Positions 16,432-24,624 of a stretch of DNA of 64,000 nt are shown here, piece after piece. Source of the DNA: Holophagaceae bacterium. Its GTDB lineage: Bacteria > Acidobacteriota > Holophagae > Holophagales > Holophagaceae. Made by a program: the position numbers and the translations under genes. The stretch's first letter is position 1, and every line of letters begins with the position of its first letter. The DNA lies in contig JANYLR010000059.1 in the NCBI GenBank assembly GCA_025363715.1, forward strand, positions 28,893-92,892. The letters run 5' to 3'. Below the pieces are notes generated by a model that made no database searches, was not told the origin of the DNA, and saw only the letters and a program-made list of their open reading frames with translations.

Positions 16432-17919
16432 TCACCGGAACTGGACTGGTTTTTTCTTCCAGAGATTCGGCCGGGCAAAGGGCGCCGTAGCATGGCTCTT
16501 CATGGTGACGGCTTCCCCCGAGGCCTTGGCCTGCGGCCAGCCGCCAAGCACCTTGTTCCCGGTGCCCTGGTCCAGCACGGTGTCGAGGGGATTCGGACAG
16601 ACCACCAGGTTGTGGCTCGTCGCGGGATCGAGGTAGATCCGGGCAAGCCCGTAGCTTGGGTCGGCGAAGAAATCGCGGACATGGTTGCCGATGACGGTAT
16701 TCTGAGAGCTGCCCCAGAGACCGATGGCATCCGTGCCTGCGCCGGTGATCGTGTTGTTCCAGATGACCGTGCCCTTGGTGTTGTAGGCGCCGATACCCTC
16801 CCCACCGAGGAAGTCGGGTTTTAGTTCGACGGTGTTGTTGTAGATCGTCGCTCGAATCCAGGGGAACTGGTGGTCGTCTGAAAGCAGGACAGCACAGGGT
16901 GCGAACCAGGCACCGAAATTCGGTCCGGAAGCAATGAACGTGTTGTCGTGGATGGAATAGTAGGCTGGCTTGGTGGGCACGATGTCCAGCCAGGGAATCA
17001 CCCACATGCTGTTCCAAAGGCCCTCGGACTTGTTGTAGGAGATCTCGAAACTGGAGCTCTCCGCACCCTCCATGTCCAGACCGACCCAACCATCCTTGAA
17101 GACATTTCCTGTAATGGGGGAACCACCGATGGTCACTTTGGCATCCCGGACGAAACCTCCCACATATGCCCCGCTGCCAGTAGATTTGAACGAGCTGTTC
17201 CGGACCGTGAAATTGCCGGTCAGGGTGTAGTAATCCAGGTCAGCAGTGCCCTTTGGGAGTTCACCGACAAAGTCCACCCCGTTGATGACATTGAATCCCC
17301 GGCTGGTGGGGCTGTCGTCAGGCAGTCCCTCGAAGGCCACATTTTCCACCCAGGCATTCGTGCGGTGCTGCCCCATGAACCTGAGAGACTCGATAAGAAA
17401 GGTGCAGGGGGAACCACACATATACCAGAGGGTCGTGGCCGTTCCTGGGGCGGCGGTAACCTTGATTGAGAGATCCGTAACCCGGATGTCCCCGTCTACG
17501 AAAATGATGAGACTGGGCCACCGATTGGTGGTGCCGTTTGGCCAGTTAAGTGCCCCACCTGGCAGTGTTTCACCATTACACCCATCCGGGGAGTTCACGA
17601 GGAGGTTGGGCAGGGCCTCGATGGTCGTCTTGTCCTTGCCCATGCCCTTAAAGGTGCCGTGGAAGTTGTAGGTCGCTAGCTGCTGGGTCAGGTACTTCCC
17701 CGCAGCCAGTTGCACGGTAGTGCCTGGACCTTTGGCCACAGCCTCATTCAGCGCCTTCTGGATATTGGCCGTGTCATCCACACCATTGGGTGGCCGGACC
17801 TTAATGGTGTGTCCGCCAGCCCAGAGGGTTGTCGGCAGCAGCAGGGCAAGGCCCAGGGCAGCCCAGAGCCGCGCGGGTCCGAAGCAGGGGTGTGACTGAC
17901 GGCGGATGTTATCAAGCAC
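16432..17919 (-). CDS. Secreted right-handed beta-helix protein (pectate-lyase-like)
   Basis: A 495-residue exported protein. A signal sequence ends near TTLWAGG. The mature protein begins with a glycan-lyase-like segment (PNGVDDTANIQKALNEAV, which the pectate lyase superfamily uses to start the helix) and then carries many Asn/Gly-rich turns such as ITGNVFKDGW, TIYNNTVEL, IWNNTITGAG and NTVIGNHVRDFF, typical of parallel beta-helix coils. No catalytic set can be assigned by eye. It begins at a GTG with a GGAGG 7 nt upstream. Its base composition looks less GC-rich than its neighbours, and it lies behind an unusual leader, so it may be acquired. Confidence 0.75.
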   Translation of the reverse strand: MLDNIRRQSHPCFGPARLWAALGLALLLPTTLWAGGHTIKVRPPNGVDDTANIQKALNEAVAKGPGTTVQLAAGKYLTQQLATYNFHGTFKGMGKDKTTIEALPNLLVNSPDGCNGETLPGGALNWPNGTTNRWPSLIIFVDGDIRVTDLSIKVTAAPGTATTLWYMCGSPCTFLIESLRFMGQHRTNAWVENVAFEGLPDDSPTSRGFNVINGVDFVGELPKGTADLDYYTLTGNFTVRNSSFKSTGSGAYVGGFVRDAKVTIGGSPITGNVFKDGWVGLDMEGAESSSFEISYNKSEGLWNSMWVIPWLDIVPTKPAYYSIHDNTFIASGPNFGAWFAPCAVLLSDDHQFPWIRATIYNNTVELKPDFLGGEGIGAYNTKGTVIWNNTITGAGTDAIGLWGSSQNTVIGNHVRDFFADPSYGLARIYLDPATSHNLVVCPNPLDTVLDQGTGNKVLGGWPQAKASGEAVTMKSHATAPFARPNLWKKKPVQFR

Positions 17920-18145
17920 GGTGTCTCCTCCTTCCCCGAAGAGATGGTTGGATGGAGCGCCCCCGGAATCTGGGTCCTGAAGGCAGGTGCTCTATCCCCC
18001 AGCTGACCGCATCCTTCGGGGAGGCGCGAACAAGCCGAAGGAGGCCCCTGAGAATTTGGCAGCAAATGGCAAAGGGAAAGGTACTGCAAATTACCGGTAG
18101 GTCAACAACCTACCACGGGTAATTCACCAGAGGTATCCTGTCGGC
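17920..18145 (-). other. Structured leader of the beta-helix gene, with a tRNA-like fragment
   Basis: This 226-nt spacer precedes the beta-helix gene on the minus strand. It can close as an 8-bp stem (17934-17941 with 18014-18021, CCCCGAAG and CTTCGGGG) around an inner stem (17950-17954 with 18010-18014, GGATG and CATCC). The minus strand at 17980-18004 contains a tRNA-like D-arm and half anticodon arm (AGCTGG...ATAGAGCACCTGCC). A further strong hairpin lies at 18088-18122, with arms AATTACC and GGTAATT around nested GGTAGGT/ACCTACC arms. It does not fold as a complete tRNA, and I could not match it to a riboswitch class. Confidence 0.4.
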
Positions 18146-18745
18146 TCAGCCCACCGGCCGCCGCCCCTCCATGGCCCGGTCGAGCGTGAGCTCATCGGCG
18201 TATTCGAGATCGCTGCCAATCGGAAGACCCAGCCCGATGCGCGTGGTGCGGATGCCGATGGGCTCCAGCATGCGGGCCAGCCAGCTGGCGGTGGCCTCGC
18301 CATCCACGGTGGGGTTGGTGGCCAGGATGACCTCCTGGATGGCCTGATCCTCCAGGCGCTTTAGCAGCTCGCGGATGCGCAGCTGGTCGGGACCGACCCC
18401 GCGCAGGGGCGAGATCAGACCCCCCAGCACGTGGTACCGGCCCCGGAAGTGGCCGCTGCGCTCGAAGCTGAGCACGTTGGAGGCCTCGGCCACGATCACG
18501 AGGCAGGCTGGGTCTCGGCGGGGGTCCAGGCAGATGGGGCAGGTGGGCTGATCCGTGAAGGCGCCGCAGATTTCACAGAACCCTACCTTTTCGGCGGCCT
18601 GCTGGAGCTGGTGGGCCAAGTGGGCCATGGCCCCGGGCCCCTCCTTCAGCAGGTGCAGAGCCATGCGCTGGGCGGACTTGACCCCCACCCCAGGCAGCTT
18701 CTGGAGGCTCTCGATCACCGCCTCGAGGGGTTGCGGTAGCTTCAC
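18146..18745 (-). CDS. recR: Recombination mediator RecR
   Basis: A 199-residue DNA-binding protein of the RecFOR pathway, which loads RecA on gapped DNA. It has the helix-hairpin-helix start (ESLQKLPGVGVKSAQRMALH), the zinc C4 set (CEICGAFTDQPTCPIC), and a Toprim domain beginning LVIVAEASNVLSFERSG and including the ATNPTVDGEATASWL region. The length matches RecR. The ybaB-recR order is a common bacterial pair; ybaB lies upstream here, 4 nt away on the same strand. Confidence 0.96.
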   Translation of the reverse strand: MKLPQPLEAVIESLQKLPGVGVKSAQRMALHLLKEGPGAMAHLAHQLQQAAEKVGFCEICGAFTDQPTCPICLDPRRDPACLVIVAEASNVLSFERSGHFRGRYHVLGGLISPLRGVGPDQLRIRELLKRLEDQAIQEVILATNPTVDGEATASWLARMLEPIGIRTTRIGLGLPIGSDLEYADELTLDRAMEGRRPVG

Positions 18746-18749
18746 TGGA

Positions 18750-19052
18750 TCAGAGCCCGAGGCCGGGCAGGTTCAGGCCCGCGCCCATGCCGCCCATCTG
18801 CTTCTTCATGGTCTCGTCGACCTTGGTGGCGGCATCGCGGAAGGCCGCCAGGAGCAGATCCTCCAGCATGGAGGGATCCTCGGGGTCCATGGCGTCCTTG
18901 GCGATGGAAAGGCCCATCAGCTCCTTGGAACCGTTAAGGGTGACCTTCACCAGCTCACCGCCGGCGGTGCCATCGACGCGCAGGTTGGTCTGGGTTTCGG
19001 CCAGTTTCGCCTGCATCTGCTGGGCCTGCTTCATCAGGAATCGCATGTCCAT
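18750..19052 (-). CDS. ybaB: YbaB/EbfC nucleoid-associated protein
   Basis: A 100-residue DNA-binding protein that forms tweezer-like dimers. It has the family start MRFLMKQAQQMQAKLAETQ followed by GGELVKVTLNGSKELMGL. The start at 19052 has a GGAGG 8 nt upstream. The C terminus is Met/Gly-rich (MGGMGAGLNLPGLGL). The gene is 4 nt upstream of recR, the usual partner, and starts just after the end of the DUF2062 gene. Confidence 0.92.
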   Translation of the reverse strand: MDMRFLMKQAQQMQAKLAETQTNLRVDGTAGGELVKVTLNGSKELMGLSIAKDAMDPEDPSMLEDLLLAAFRDAATKVDETMKKQMGGMGAGLNLPGLGL

Positions 19053-19056
19053 GGGA

Positions 19057-19638
19057 TCAACCTCCGGATTGTTTATCGTTTGGGGTGCAGGAATGGCCAT
19101 GCAGGTGCGGCCAGTGGATGCGGCGCAGGCGCTTGGCCAGCCAGAGCATGAAGAAGTATCCGACAGGCAGCGCCAAAAGGGTACAGATGGTCCCGCCGAG
19201 CAGGTAGGACTTCAGGATCGGCCGCAGCATGCTGGTCATGGCCTCGAAGCCGTCCCAGGTCAGGAAGCTCCGCCAGCCGATCTCGTGCCAGTGGACCTTG
19301 GCCAGGTTGGCCTCGGTGAACCGCCCCCGCACGAAATTCCCCACCCAGGTGCTCGCCGTGGCGATGGGCACCACGGTCCAGGGGTTGTTGATGAGCATGG
19401 CCATGATCATCAGGGGCCGGTGCAACCGTCGGAAGATCACACAGAAGAGGAATACCATGCCGGTATGGAGCCCCAGGAGAGGGTTCCAGGCGATGGAAAG
19501 CCCCAGGCAGAAGCTCCAGGCCAGCTGCTCTGGGCTGAGTTCCGGGTGCAGGATGTGGGCCTTCAGGCGGTTCCAGAGCCCCCTGGGCGAAGGTGGTGGC
19601 GGCGGAGGTGGAACGAAGGGCGCGTCGGCTTCAGTCAT
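19057..19638 (-). CDS. DUF2062 membrane protein
   Basis: A 193-residue protein with a Pro-rich N terminus (an uninterrupted run of 8 Pro), then a cytoplasmic segment and two to three membrane spans: SIAWNPLLGLHTGMVFLFCV, LIMAMLINNPWTVVPIATAS and the C-terminal YLLGGTICTLLALPVGYFF. The NNPWT motif and overall layout fit DUF2062. Family function is unknown; members are often linked to envelope or polysaccharide genes. The start at 19638 overlaps the 3' end of thiL by 8 nt, so it is part of the thiL-DUF2062-ybaB-recR group. Confidence 0.8.
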   Translation of the reverse strand: MTEADAPFVPPPPPPPSPRGLWNRLKAHILHPELSPEQLAWSFCLGLSIAWNPLLGLHTGMVFLFCVIFRRLHRPLMIMAMLINNPWTVVPIATASTWVGNFVRGRFTEANLAKVHWHEIGWRSFLTWDGFEAMTSMLRPILKSYLLGGTICTLLALPVGYFFMLWLAKRLRRIHWPHLHGHSCTPNDKQSGG

Positions 19639-20563
19639 GGGCGAAGTGGTCGAATCCAAGGTCCGGCAGGGCGCGCGTTCCAGCTCCATCATAGACGAGG
19701 AGGGGCGCCGGTCCCCGCTCCATGGCCCGGCCCACGGGAAGGAGCGCCAGGCCTAGCCGCGCTTCCAGTTCCGTTTGGGAGAGGCTCGAGCCGAAACACC
19801 GGGCATAGTCCTCGCCTCCCCGCAGGGCCTCCTCATCCAGGCCCGCTTCCACCAGGATGCTCAGCCGCGAGGCCTCCGCCAGGTTGTGCAGATCCCGGCT
19901 CAGGCCGTCGGAGAGATCCAGGCAGGCGTGGACTTCGGGGATGGCGGCCAGCTTCAGGCCCAGGCCCAGGTTCGGTCTTGGGTCCAGGTGGGCGGCCAGA
20001 TCGGGGTCCGGCAGGAGCGCATTCCAGCGCTGCCCCGCCCGCAGCTTCCGCAGGCCCCGGAAGCTGGCGCCGGGGAGCTGGTCCACATAAATTCGATCCC
20101 CGGGCTTGAGACCATCGCGCCGCAACCACCTGGCCGCGAAGCCGAAGGCCGTGAGGCCCAGGCCCAGGCCCGCGGGACGCCCCACCGTGTCGCCACCAAA
20201 AACCTGGACACCGGCTTCCTGCGCTCCCGTCGCCAGACCACCGAGAAAGGCCTCCAGCCAGGGGGCCTCGATTTCGGGGCCCAGGGCCAGGGTGAGGGTG
20301 AAGCCGATGGGCCGGGCCCCCGAGGCATCCAGATCGGACAGGTTCACGGTCAGGAGCTTCCGGGCCAGCAGTTCCGGCGGGTGCCAAGCGAGGCGGAAGT
20401 GCTGATCCGATTCCATGAGGTCCGTGGTCACCAGCAGCCGGTGGCCCGCAGGGGTGGGCGGCAGGGACCCGCAGTCGTCCAGCAGGCCGTCGCCTCCGGG
20501 GAGCAAGTCCCGGATTCGGGCCAGAACCCCCGTCTCCTTCAGATGCATGGCGATCTCCGTCAC
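19631..20563 (-). CDS. thiL: Thiamine-monophosphate kinase ThiL
   Basis: A 310-residue enzyme of the PurM/ThiL (AIR synthase-related) fold that phosphorylates thiamine monophosphate to thiamine diphosphate. The metal and ATP-binding region has DGLLDDCGSLP and TTDLMESDQHFRLAWHPPE, then the family block LTVNLSDLDASGARPIGFTL. VFGGDTVGRPAG and LDLSDGLSRDLHNLA are the further conserved blocks, ending in GGEDYARCF. It is first in the minus-strand group thiL-DUF2062-ybaB-recR. Confidence 0.92.
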   Translation of the reverse strand: MTEIAMHLKETGVLARIRDLLPGGDGLLDDCGSLPPTPAGHRLLVTTDLMESDQHFRLAWHPPELLARKLLTVNLSDLDASGARPIGFTLTLALGPEIEAPWLEAFLGGLATGAQEAGVQVFGGDTVGRPAGLGLGLTAFGFAARWLRRDGLKPGDRIYVDQLPGASFRGLRKLRAGQRWNALLPDPDLAAHLDPRPNLGLGLKLAAIPEVHACLDLSDGLSRDLHNLAEASRLSILVEAGLDEEALRGGEDYARCFGSSLSQTELEARLGLALLPVGRAMERGPAPLLVYDGAGTRALPDLGFDHFAHD

Positions 20564-20680
20564 AAGTCCAGTCTCCCATGGCCCAGCGGGCGAGGCGATG
20601 CTTGGTCCTGGGGCCTGGGAATGCTAGGTTGGTTGGGTTCGCCCAACGCCGGGCCCTAAATGAATCTTGAGGAGACGACC

Positions 20681-20935
20681 ATGGCCATCACCAAAGTCTG
20701 GATCGAAGACGGCTGCATTGTGTGCAATGCCTGCGAGGCCGAGTGCCCCGAGGTGTTCCACGTCACCGACACCAGCTGCAACGTCAACGGCTCCGTGCGC
20801 GAGGATGGCGTGGACAACGAGAACCGCGACGAGATGAGCGCCCTCTCCGGCAGCTTCGGCACCGATCTGGAAGCCGCCATCGAGGCCGCCGCCGCCAGCT
20901 GCCCCGTGGAAGTCATCAAGTTCGAGAAGGCCTAG
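20681..20935 (+). CDS. [4Fe-4S] ferredoxin
   Basis: An 84-residue low-potential electron carrier with one [4Fe-4S] ligand run, CIVCNACEAECP (C-x2-C-x2-C-x3-C). A distant Cys in SCPVEVIKF corresponds to the fourth ligand of a single-cluster type. The acidic C-terminal half is typical. The start at 20681 has GAGGAG 6 nt upstream. Two hairpins follow the stop. Partners are not adjacent. Confidence 0.87.
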   Translation: MAITKVWIEDGCIVCNACEAECPEVFHVTDTSCNVNGSVREDGVDNENRDEMSALSGSFGTDLEAAIEAAAASCPVEVIKFEKA

Positions 20936-20937
20936 AG

Positions 20938-20991
20938 CTGAAACGGCTCCGCCGTTTCAGTAAGGAAAGGGCGCCGTGAGGCGCCCTTTCC
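20938..20991 (+). terminator. Two hairpins after the 4Fe-4S ferredoxin
   Basis: Two adjacent perfect hairpins follow the ferredoxin gene: 20938-20960 (CTGAAACGGC and GCCGTTTCAG) and 20964-20991 (GGAAAGGGCGCC, GTGA loop, GGCGCCCTTTCC). Neither has a strong T run, so termination may need Rho. Confidence 0.6.
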
Positions 20992-20998
20992 TGCATTT

Positions 20999-21028
20999 AC
21001 TGAAGCCTGAAGCCTGAGGACTGAAGCC
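20999..21028. repeat. 30-bp heptad-periodic repeat, copy A
   Basis: A block of 7-nt periodic units (CTGAAGC, CTGAAGC, CTGAGGA, CTGAAGC), identical over all 30 bases to a second copy at 24591-24620. It abuts the stop codon (21028-21030) of the minus-strand cheX gene. Confidence 0.85.
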
Positions 21029-21489
21029 TATTCTTTCAGCCCCACATTCACCTCAAAATCGCCGAACTCTGTATTGAAAGGGATGGCGATGCAGGGAACG
21101 TCGCCACTGCGGCTGATCCTGTGCCCCTTGCCGACGACCACGGTGGGCACGGAGATGGAAAGGCTGAAACCGTCCTGGATGAGCAGGCGTCGGGCGTCGC
21201 CCACCACGATGTTGCCGATCTCACCGATGGCGTCCTCTACGTTCCTGTCCAGCTCCGTGACCTCTTCCATGAGCATGTTGCTGGCGATGCGGCAGGCCAG
21301 GTCGACCGGGAAGCTGAGAATGATGGAGCCCGAGGTATCCCCGGTAATGCCGATGATGGCGGAGATGTCGTAGGTGGTGATGAGATCCTCCTTCACCGAT
21401 AAGCCCACCTTCTCGGCCGTGATACTGGCCATCATCTCCAGGCTTCGGAGCGTGGATTCGATGAAAGGATTGATGAAAGCGACGTTCAT
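21028..21489 (-). CDS. cheX: Chemotaxis phosphatase CheX
   Basis: A 153-residue protein of the CheC/CheX/FliY phosphatase family, which removes phosphate from CheY-P. It begins MNVAFINPFIESTL and contains the CheX-type catalytic helix EDAIGEIGNIVVGDARR (Glu and Asn of the ExxN motif). Longer open frames upstream exist, but the start at 21489 matches the family N terminus; the ribosome-binding site is weak. It is isolated from other chemotaxis genes; the nearest chemoreceptor here is at 45-47 kb. Confidence 0.85.
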   Translation of the reverse strand: MNVAFINPFIESTLRSLEMMASITAEKVGLSVKEDLITTYDISAIIGITGDTSGSIILSFPVDLACRIASNMLMEEVTELDRNVEDAIGEIGNIVVGDARRLLIQDGFSLSISVPTVVVGKGHRISRSGDVPCIAIPFNTEFGDFEVNVGLKE

Positions 21490-21607
21490 GGGACCCCAGG
21501 CAATGTGACTGGTGGTTGTTTCGGTCAAGGAATGCTCCGGCATGACTTCTGGCATTGAGGGCCAGGGGCTCTCCCGTCACCATGGACCTTCACGCCGGGA
21601 GTCACCC

Positions 21608-22057
21608 ATGCTCGATCGCCTGCAGGCCGACCTGAAGACTTCCATGCTGGCCAGAGATGCGGCGCGAACCCAGGTGCTCCGCATGGCCCTGGCCGCCTAC
21701 AAGAACGAGGCCGTGGCCAAGGGATTGGGCCCCCAGGGGGTCCTGGTCGAGGTAGATGCCCTGGCGGTCTTCAAGCGGCTGGTGAAGTCCCGGGAGGACA
21801 GCGTCGCCCAGTTCGAAAAGGTGGGGCAGGTGGACCGGGCCGCCCAAGAGAGGGCCGAAATCGAGCTGCTCAAGCCCTACCTGCCCGCCATGCTCGAAGG
21901 TCAGGCCCTGGAAGGCGCCGTGCGGGCCGCCATCGCCCTGAGCGGGGCCACGGCCAGGAAGGACCTTGGGCTGGTGATGAAGGCCCTTCAGGCGGCCCAC
22001 GGAGGCACCATCGACGGCAAGGCCGCCAGTGCCCTGGTGCAGTCACTGTTGGGGTGA
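21608..22057 (+). CDS. GatB/YqeY domain protein
   Basis: A 149-residue protein of the YqeY family, related to the C-terminal tail domain of GatB. It has the family start MLDRLQADLKTSMLARDAAR and the C-terminal block GLVMKALQAAHGGTIDGKAAS, with KSREDSVAQFEKVGQ between. YqeY proteins are thought to help tRNA-dependent amidotransfer or to bind tRNA; their role is not settled. The start at 21608 has GGGAG 7 nt upstream. The gene is immediately upstream of proS, a plausible tRNA context. Confidence 0.88.
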   Translation: MLDRLQADLKTSMLARDAARTQVLRMALAAYKNEAVAKGLGPQGVLVEVDALAVFKRLVKSREDSVAQFEKVGQVDRAAQERAEIELLKPYLPAMLEGQALEGAVRAAIALSGATARKDLGLVMKALQAAHGGTIDGKAASALVQSLLG

Positions 22058-22202
22058 CATCGTCTGGGGGGCCGCCTGCTCCCTGCGTTTGTGATGGCCC
22101 CCAGAGCCCCCGTCAGGCCACCGTGCAAAGCCCGGCGGCCTGACTTGAATCCGAACCGGGCGAAGCGCGCTCCTGAGTTAGACTTGAAGGTTCGAGGCTC
22201 CG

Positions 22203-24041
22203 ATGAAGCAATCCAAACTCCTGATCCAGACCCTGCGTGAAACGCCCCGTGATGCGGACGTGGTGAGCCAGCAGCTCATGATGCGGGCCGGCATGATCCA
22301 GAAGGTGGCCGCCGGCATCTATAGCTACCTGCCTCTGGCCTTCCGAAGCATCCGCAAGTTCGAGGAGATCGTCCGGGAGGAACTGGCCAAGGACGGCTGC
22401 CAGGAGCTGCTCATGCCCGCCGTGCTGCCTGCCGACCTCTGGCAGGAGAGCGGGCGCTGGAAGTTCTATGGCGACGAGCTGCTGCGCTTTTGCGACCGCA
22501 AGGCAAAAGCCGAGGTGGCCGAGCGCCGTGCCCGCGGCGAAAAGCCCGATGAGCGGGACTTCTACAACTTCTGCCTGGGCCCCACCCACGAGGAAGTGAT
22601 CACTGACATCGTCCGGAAGAATGTCCGCAGCTACAAGCAGCTGCCCATGAACCTGTTCCAGATCCAGACCAAGTTCCGCGACGAGCGCCGGCCCCGCTTC
22701 GGCCTCATGCGGGGCCGCGAATTCACCATGAAGGACGCCTACTCCTTCCATGCGGATGATGCCTGCGCCGATCGCGAATACTGGGTCATGTTCAATGCCT
22801 ACAAGCGGATTTTCGCCCGGTTGGGCGTGAAGTTCAGGCCCGTGGAAGCCGACAGCGGCGCCATCGGTGGCAGCTTCACCCACGAGTTCCACGTGCTGGC
22901 CGGCAGTGGCGAGGACGCCATCCTCAGCTGCGATGGGTGTGATTACACATCGAACATCGAGAAGACGGAGGCTCCGGCGCTGCACGGCAGAGATAGTGAA
23001 AGTGCCTTTGAGCTGAAGCGCGATCATTTCGTCACACCGGGCGTTGTCGGCCAGGTGGAGCAGGCGGCGGGGATGAAGGATGCAGAGCACGATGGCATGC
23101 CCATCACGCAGACCAGCAAGTTCTTCCTCTACCGCGTGACCTTCGCGGACGGGAAATCCAAGTTGGTGGGTGCCGTCCTTCGGGGTGATCACGAGATCAA
23201 TCCCGTGAAGGTGAAGAACTTCGTCGGTGCCGCTGAAATGGAGTTGATGCCACTGGAGGAGGCCGAGGCCTTCACCGGTGCCAAGACCGGATTCATGGGC
23301 CCCGTGGGGCTCACGGGTGTGATCCTCCTGGTGGATCGCAGCCTGGAGGGAGCCGTCAACCTCACCTGCGGCGCGAACCGCACGGATTACCACCACTTCG
23401 GCCTGGACCCCGCCCGGGACCTGCCGGGCTGCGCCTTCGCGGACCTGCGGATGGCGGCTGAGAACGACACCTGCACCCGCTGCGGCAAGGGGACCTACCA
23501 GTCCTTCCGCGGCATCGAAGTGGGGCAGGTCTTCAAGCTCGGCACCAAGTATTCGAAGTCCATGTCCTGCACGTTCCTCGACGATCAGGGAAAAGAAAAT
23601 CCCATGGTGATGGGCTGCTACGGCATCGGCATCACCCGCACCGTGGCCGCGGCCGTGGAGCAGAACTACGACGCGGACGGCATCATCTGGCCCTGGCCCA
23701 TCTCGCCCTATCAGGTGCACGTGGTCTGTCTGGACCCAGGCAATCCCGAGGTCTCCGGCGTGGCCTTCCAGGTGGAGAAGGATCTGGAAGCGGCAGGGTT
23801 CGAAGTCCTGCACGATGATCGGGAAGGCCTGAGCCCCGGGGCCAAGTTCAAGGATGCGGACCTGCTGGGCTTCCCCCTTCGCCTCACCGTGGGCGCCAAG
23901 GGCCTGAAAGATGGCATCGTGGAACTGCGGGACCGCCGCACCAAGGAAGTGGTCAAACTGAAACCTGAAGCCGCCGTGGCGGAAGTGGGCGCCGCCCGGG
24001 ACCGCATCATGCTGGAGCTGGAAACCGCAGGAGGCCGCTGA
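22203..24041 (+). CDS. proS: Prolyl-tRNA synthetase
   Basis: A 612-residue class II aminoacyl-tRNA synthetase of the bacterial type. Motif 1 lies in the N-terminal part (SYLPLAFRSIRKFEEIVREE), motif 2 in FRDERRPRFGLMRGREFTMKD (quoted in two overlapping parts), and motif 3 near GCYGIGITRTVAAAVEQ. An editing (INS) domain of about 180 residues sits between motifs 2 and 3. The C-terminal anticodon-binding domain follows. The length is about 40 residues above E. coli ProS, mostly in the INS domain. The next gene overlaps by 1 nt (TGATG), so it is co-transcribed. Confidence 0.96.
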   Translation: MKQSKLLIQTLRETPRDADVVSQQLMMRAGMIQKVAAGIYSYLPLAFRSIRKFEEIVREELAKDGCQELLMPAVLPADLWQESGRWKFYGDELLRFCDRKAKAEVAERRARGEKPDERDFYNFCLGPTHEEVITDIVRKNVRSYKQLPMNLFQIQTKFRDERRPRFGLMRGREFTMKDAYSFHADDACADREYWVMFNAYKRIFARLGVKFRPVEADSGAIGGSFTHEFHVLAGSGEDAILSCDGCDYTSNIEKTEAPALHGRDSESAFELKRDHFVTPGVVGQVEQAAGMKDAEHDGMPITQTSKFFLYRVTFADGKSKLVGAVLRGDHEINPVKVKNFVGAAEMELMPLEEAEAFTGAKTGFMGPVGLTGVILLVDRSLEGAVNLTCGANRTDYHHFGLDPARDLPGCAFADLRMAAENDTCTRCGKGTYQSFRGIEVGQVFKLGTKYSKSMSCTFLDDQGKENPMVMGCYGIGITRTVAAAVEQNYDADGIIWPWPISPYQVHVVCLDPGNPEVSGVAFQVEKDLEAAGFEVLHDDREGLSPGAKFKDADLLGFPLRLTVGAKGLKDGIVELRDRRTKEVVKLKPEAAVAEVGAARDRIMLELETAGGR

Positions 24042-24514
24042 TGGCGGAGGGCAGAGTCCACCTCACGACCTTCATCGAAGGGGTGCTGGTCCATGGCCAG
24101 CAGACGCCATTCGTCCTGCTGGTGCCCTCGCCCCACAGTCCCCATCGGGGCCTGCTCATGCCAGCCCAGATTCCCTGGTCACCGGGGTTCCTCCCCACTT
24201 CCTTGCTGAACGCGCAGATCGAGGCCGCCTGGGGCATGCCCTTCCGGTTCGTGGACAAATCCGTGCTGCCGGTGGTGTTCGATGAGCGCACCAGCCGGCT
24301 GCCGACCCCCTGGCTGCTTCGCCTGGAAGGTCTAGAAGGTCAGCAGCGCCTTTACTTGAGCCACCTGCTGCGGACCAAGGCGCCGGAGGACCTGCTGCCG
24401 CCTCCGCCTCCGGGGGGCCAGTGGTACAGCGACAAGGGTCTGCTGAGCGCCGACCTGCTCCCAGGCGTCCGAAGACTTTGCCAGTCGGCTTTGCAGGCGA
24501 TATTGGAAGGATAG
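24041..24514 (+). CDS. 157-residue protein, function unknown
   Basis: The ATG overlaps the proS stop (TGATG). The protein has a Pro-rich stretch (LLPPPPPGG) at about 120, a beta-rich core, and no signal or membrane segment. There are no Cys or other motifs to assign a family. The coupling to proS supports expression as a second gene of that transcript. A GC-rich hairpin lies downstream. Confidence 0.6.
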   Translation: MAEGRVHLTTFIEGVLVHGQQTPFVLLVPSPHSPHRGLLMPAQIPWSPGFLPTSLLNAQIEAAWGMPFRFVDKSVLPVVFDERTSRLPTPWLLRLEGLEGQQRLYLSHLLRTKAPEDLLPPPPPGGQWYSDKGLLSADLLPGVRRLCQSALQAILEG

Positions 24515-24529
24515 GCTCCAGGCCTCAGT

Positions 24530-24550
24530 CGCGCGGGCTGCGCCCGCGCG
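24530..24550 (+). terminator. Hairpin after the proS operon
   Basis: An inverted repeat, CGCGCGGGC and GCCCGCGCG, has a TGC loop. It is followed by TTAAAAAAAA, so it lacks a plus-strand T tail. Confidence 0.45.
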
Positions 24551-24552
24551 TT

Positions 24553-24582
24553 AAAAAAAAGACGCGGCCGGGAGGCCGCATC
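24553..24582 (-). terminator. Rho-independent terminator of ndk
   Basis: Read on the minus strand, GATGCGGCC, a TCCC loop, GGCCGCGTC, then a run of 8 T. It is a good intrinsic terminator for the ndk gene, which ends at 24625. Confidence 0.8.
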
Positions 24583-24590
24583 CTAGCCCC

Positions 24591-24620
24591 ACTGAAGCCT
24601 GAAGCCTGAGGACTGAAGCC
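24591..24620. repeat. 30-bp heptad-periodic repeat, copy B
   Basis: Identical over 30 bases to the copy at 20999-21028 and again just 3' of the stop codon (24625-24627) of a minus-strand gene, here ndk. Confidence 0.85.
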
Positions 24621-24624
24621 CGTC

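Noticed and set aside
17950..18014. Intact tRNA, possibly tRNA-Sec (TCA in the putative loop)
   Set aside because: The acceptor, anticodon and T arms do not form the right helices; only a D-arm-like part is present.
18050..18125. Cyclic-di-GMP-I riboswitch on the plus strand (GGCAAAGG...GCAAA-like string)
   Set aside because: Arms of the expected P2 helix do not pair, and no plus-strand gene follows.
22113..23813. A 566-codon minus-strand frame opposite proS
   Set aside because: An antisense shadow of a certain gene, with no domain or start signal.
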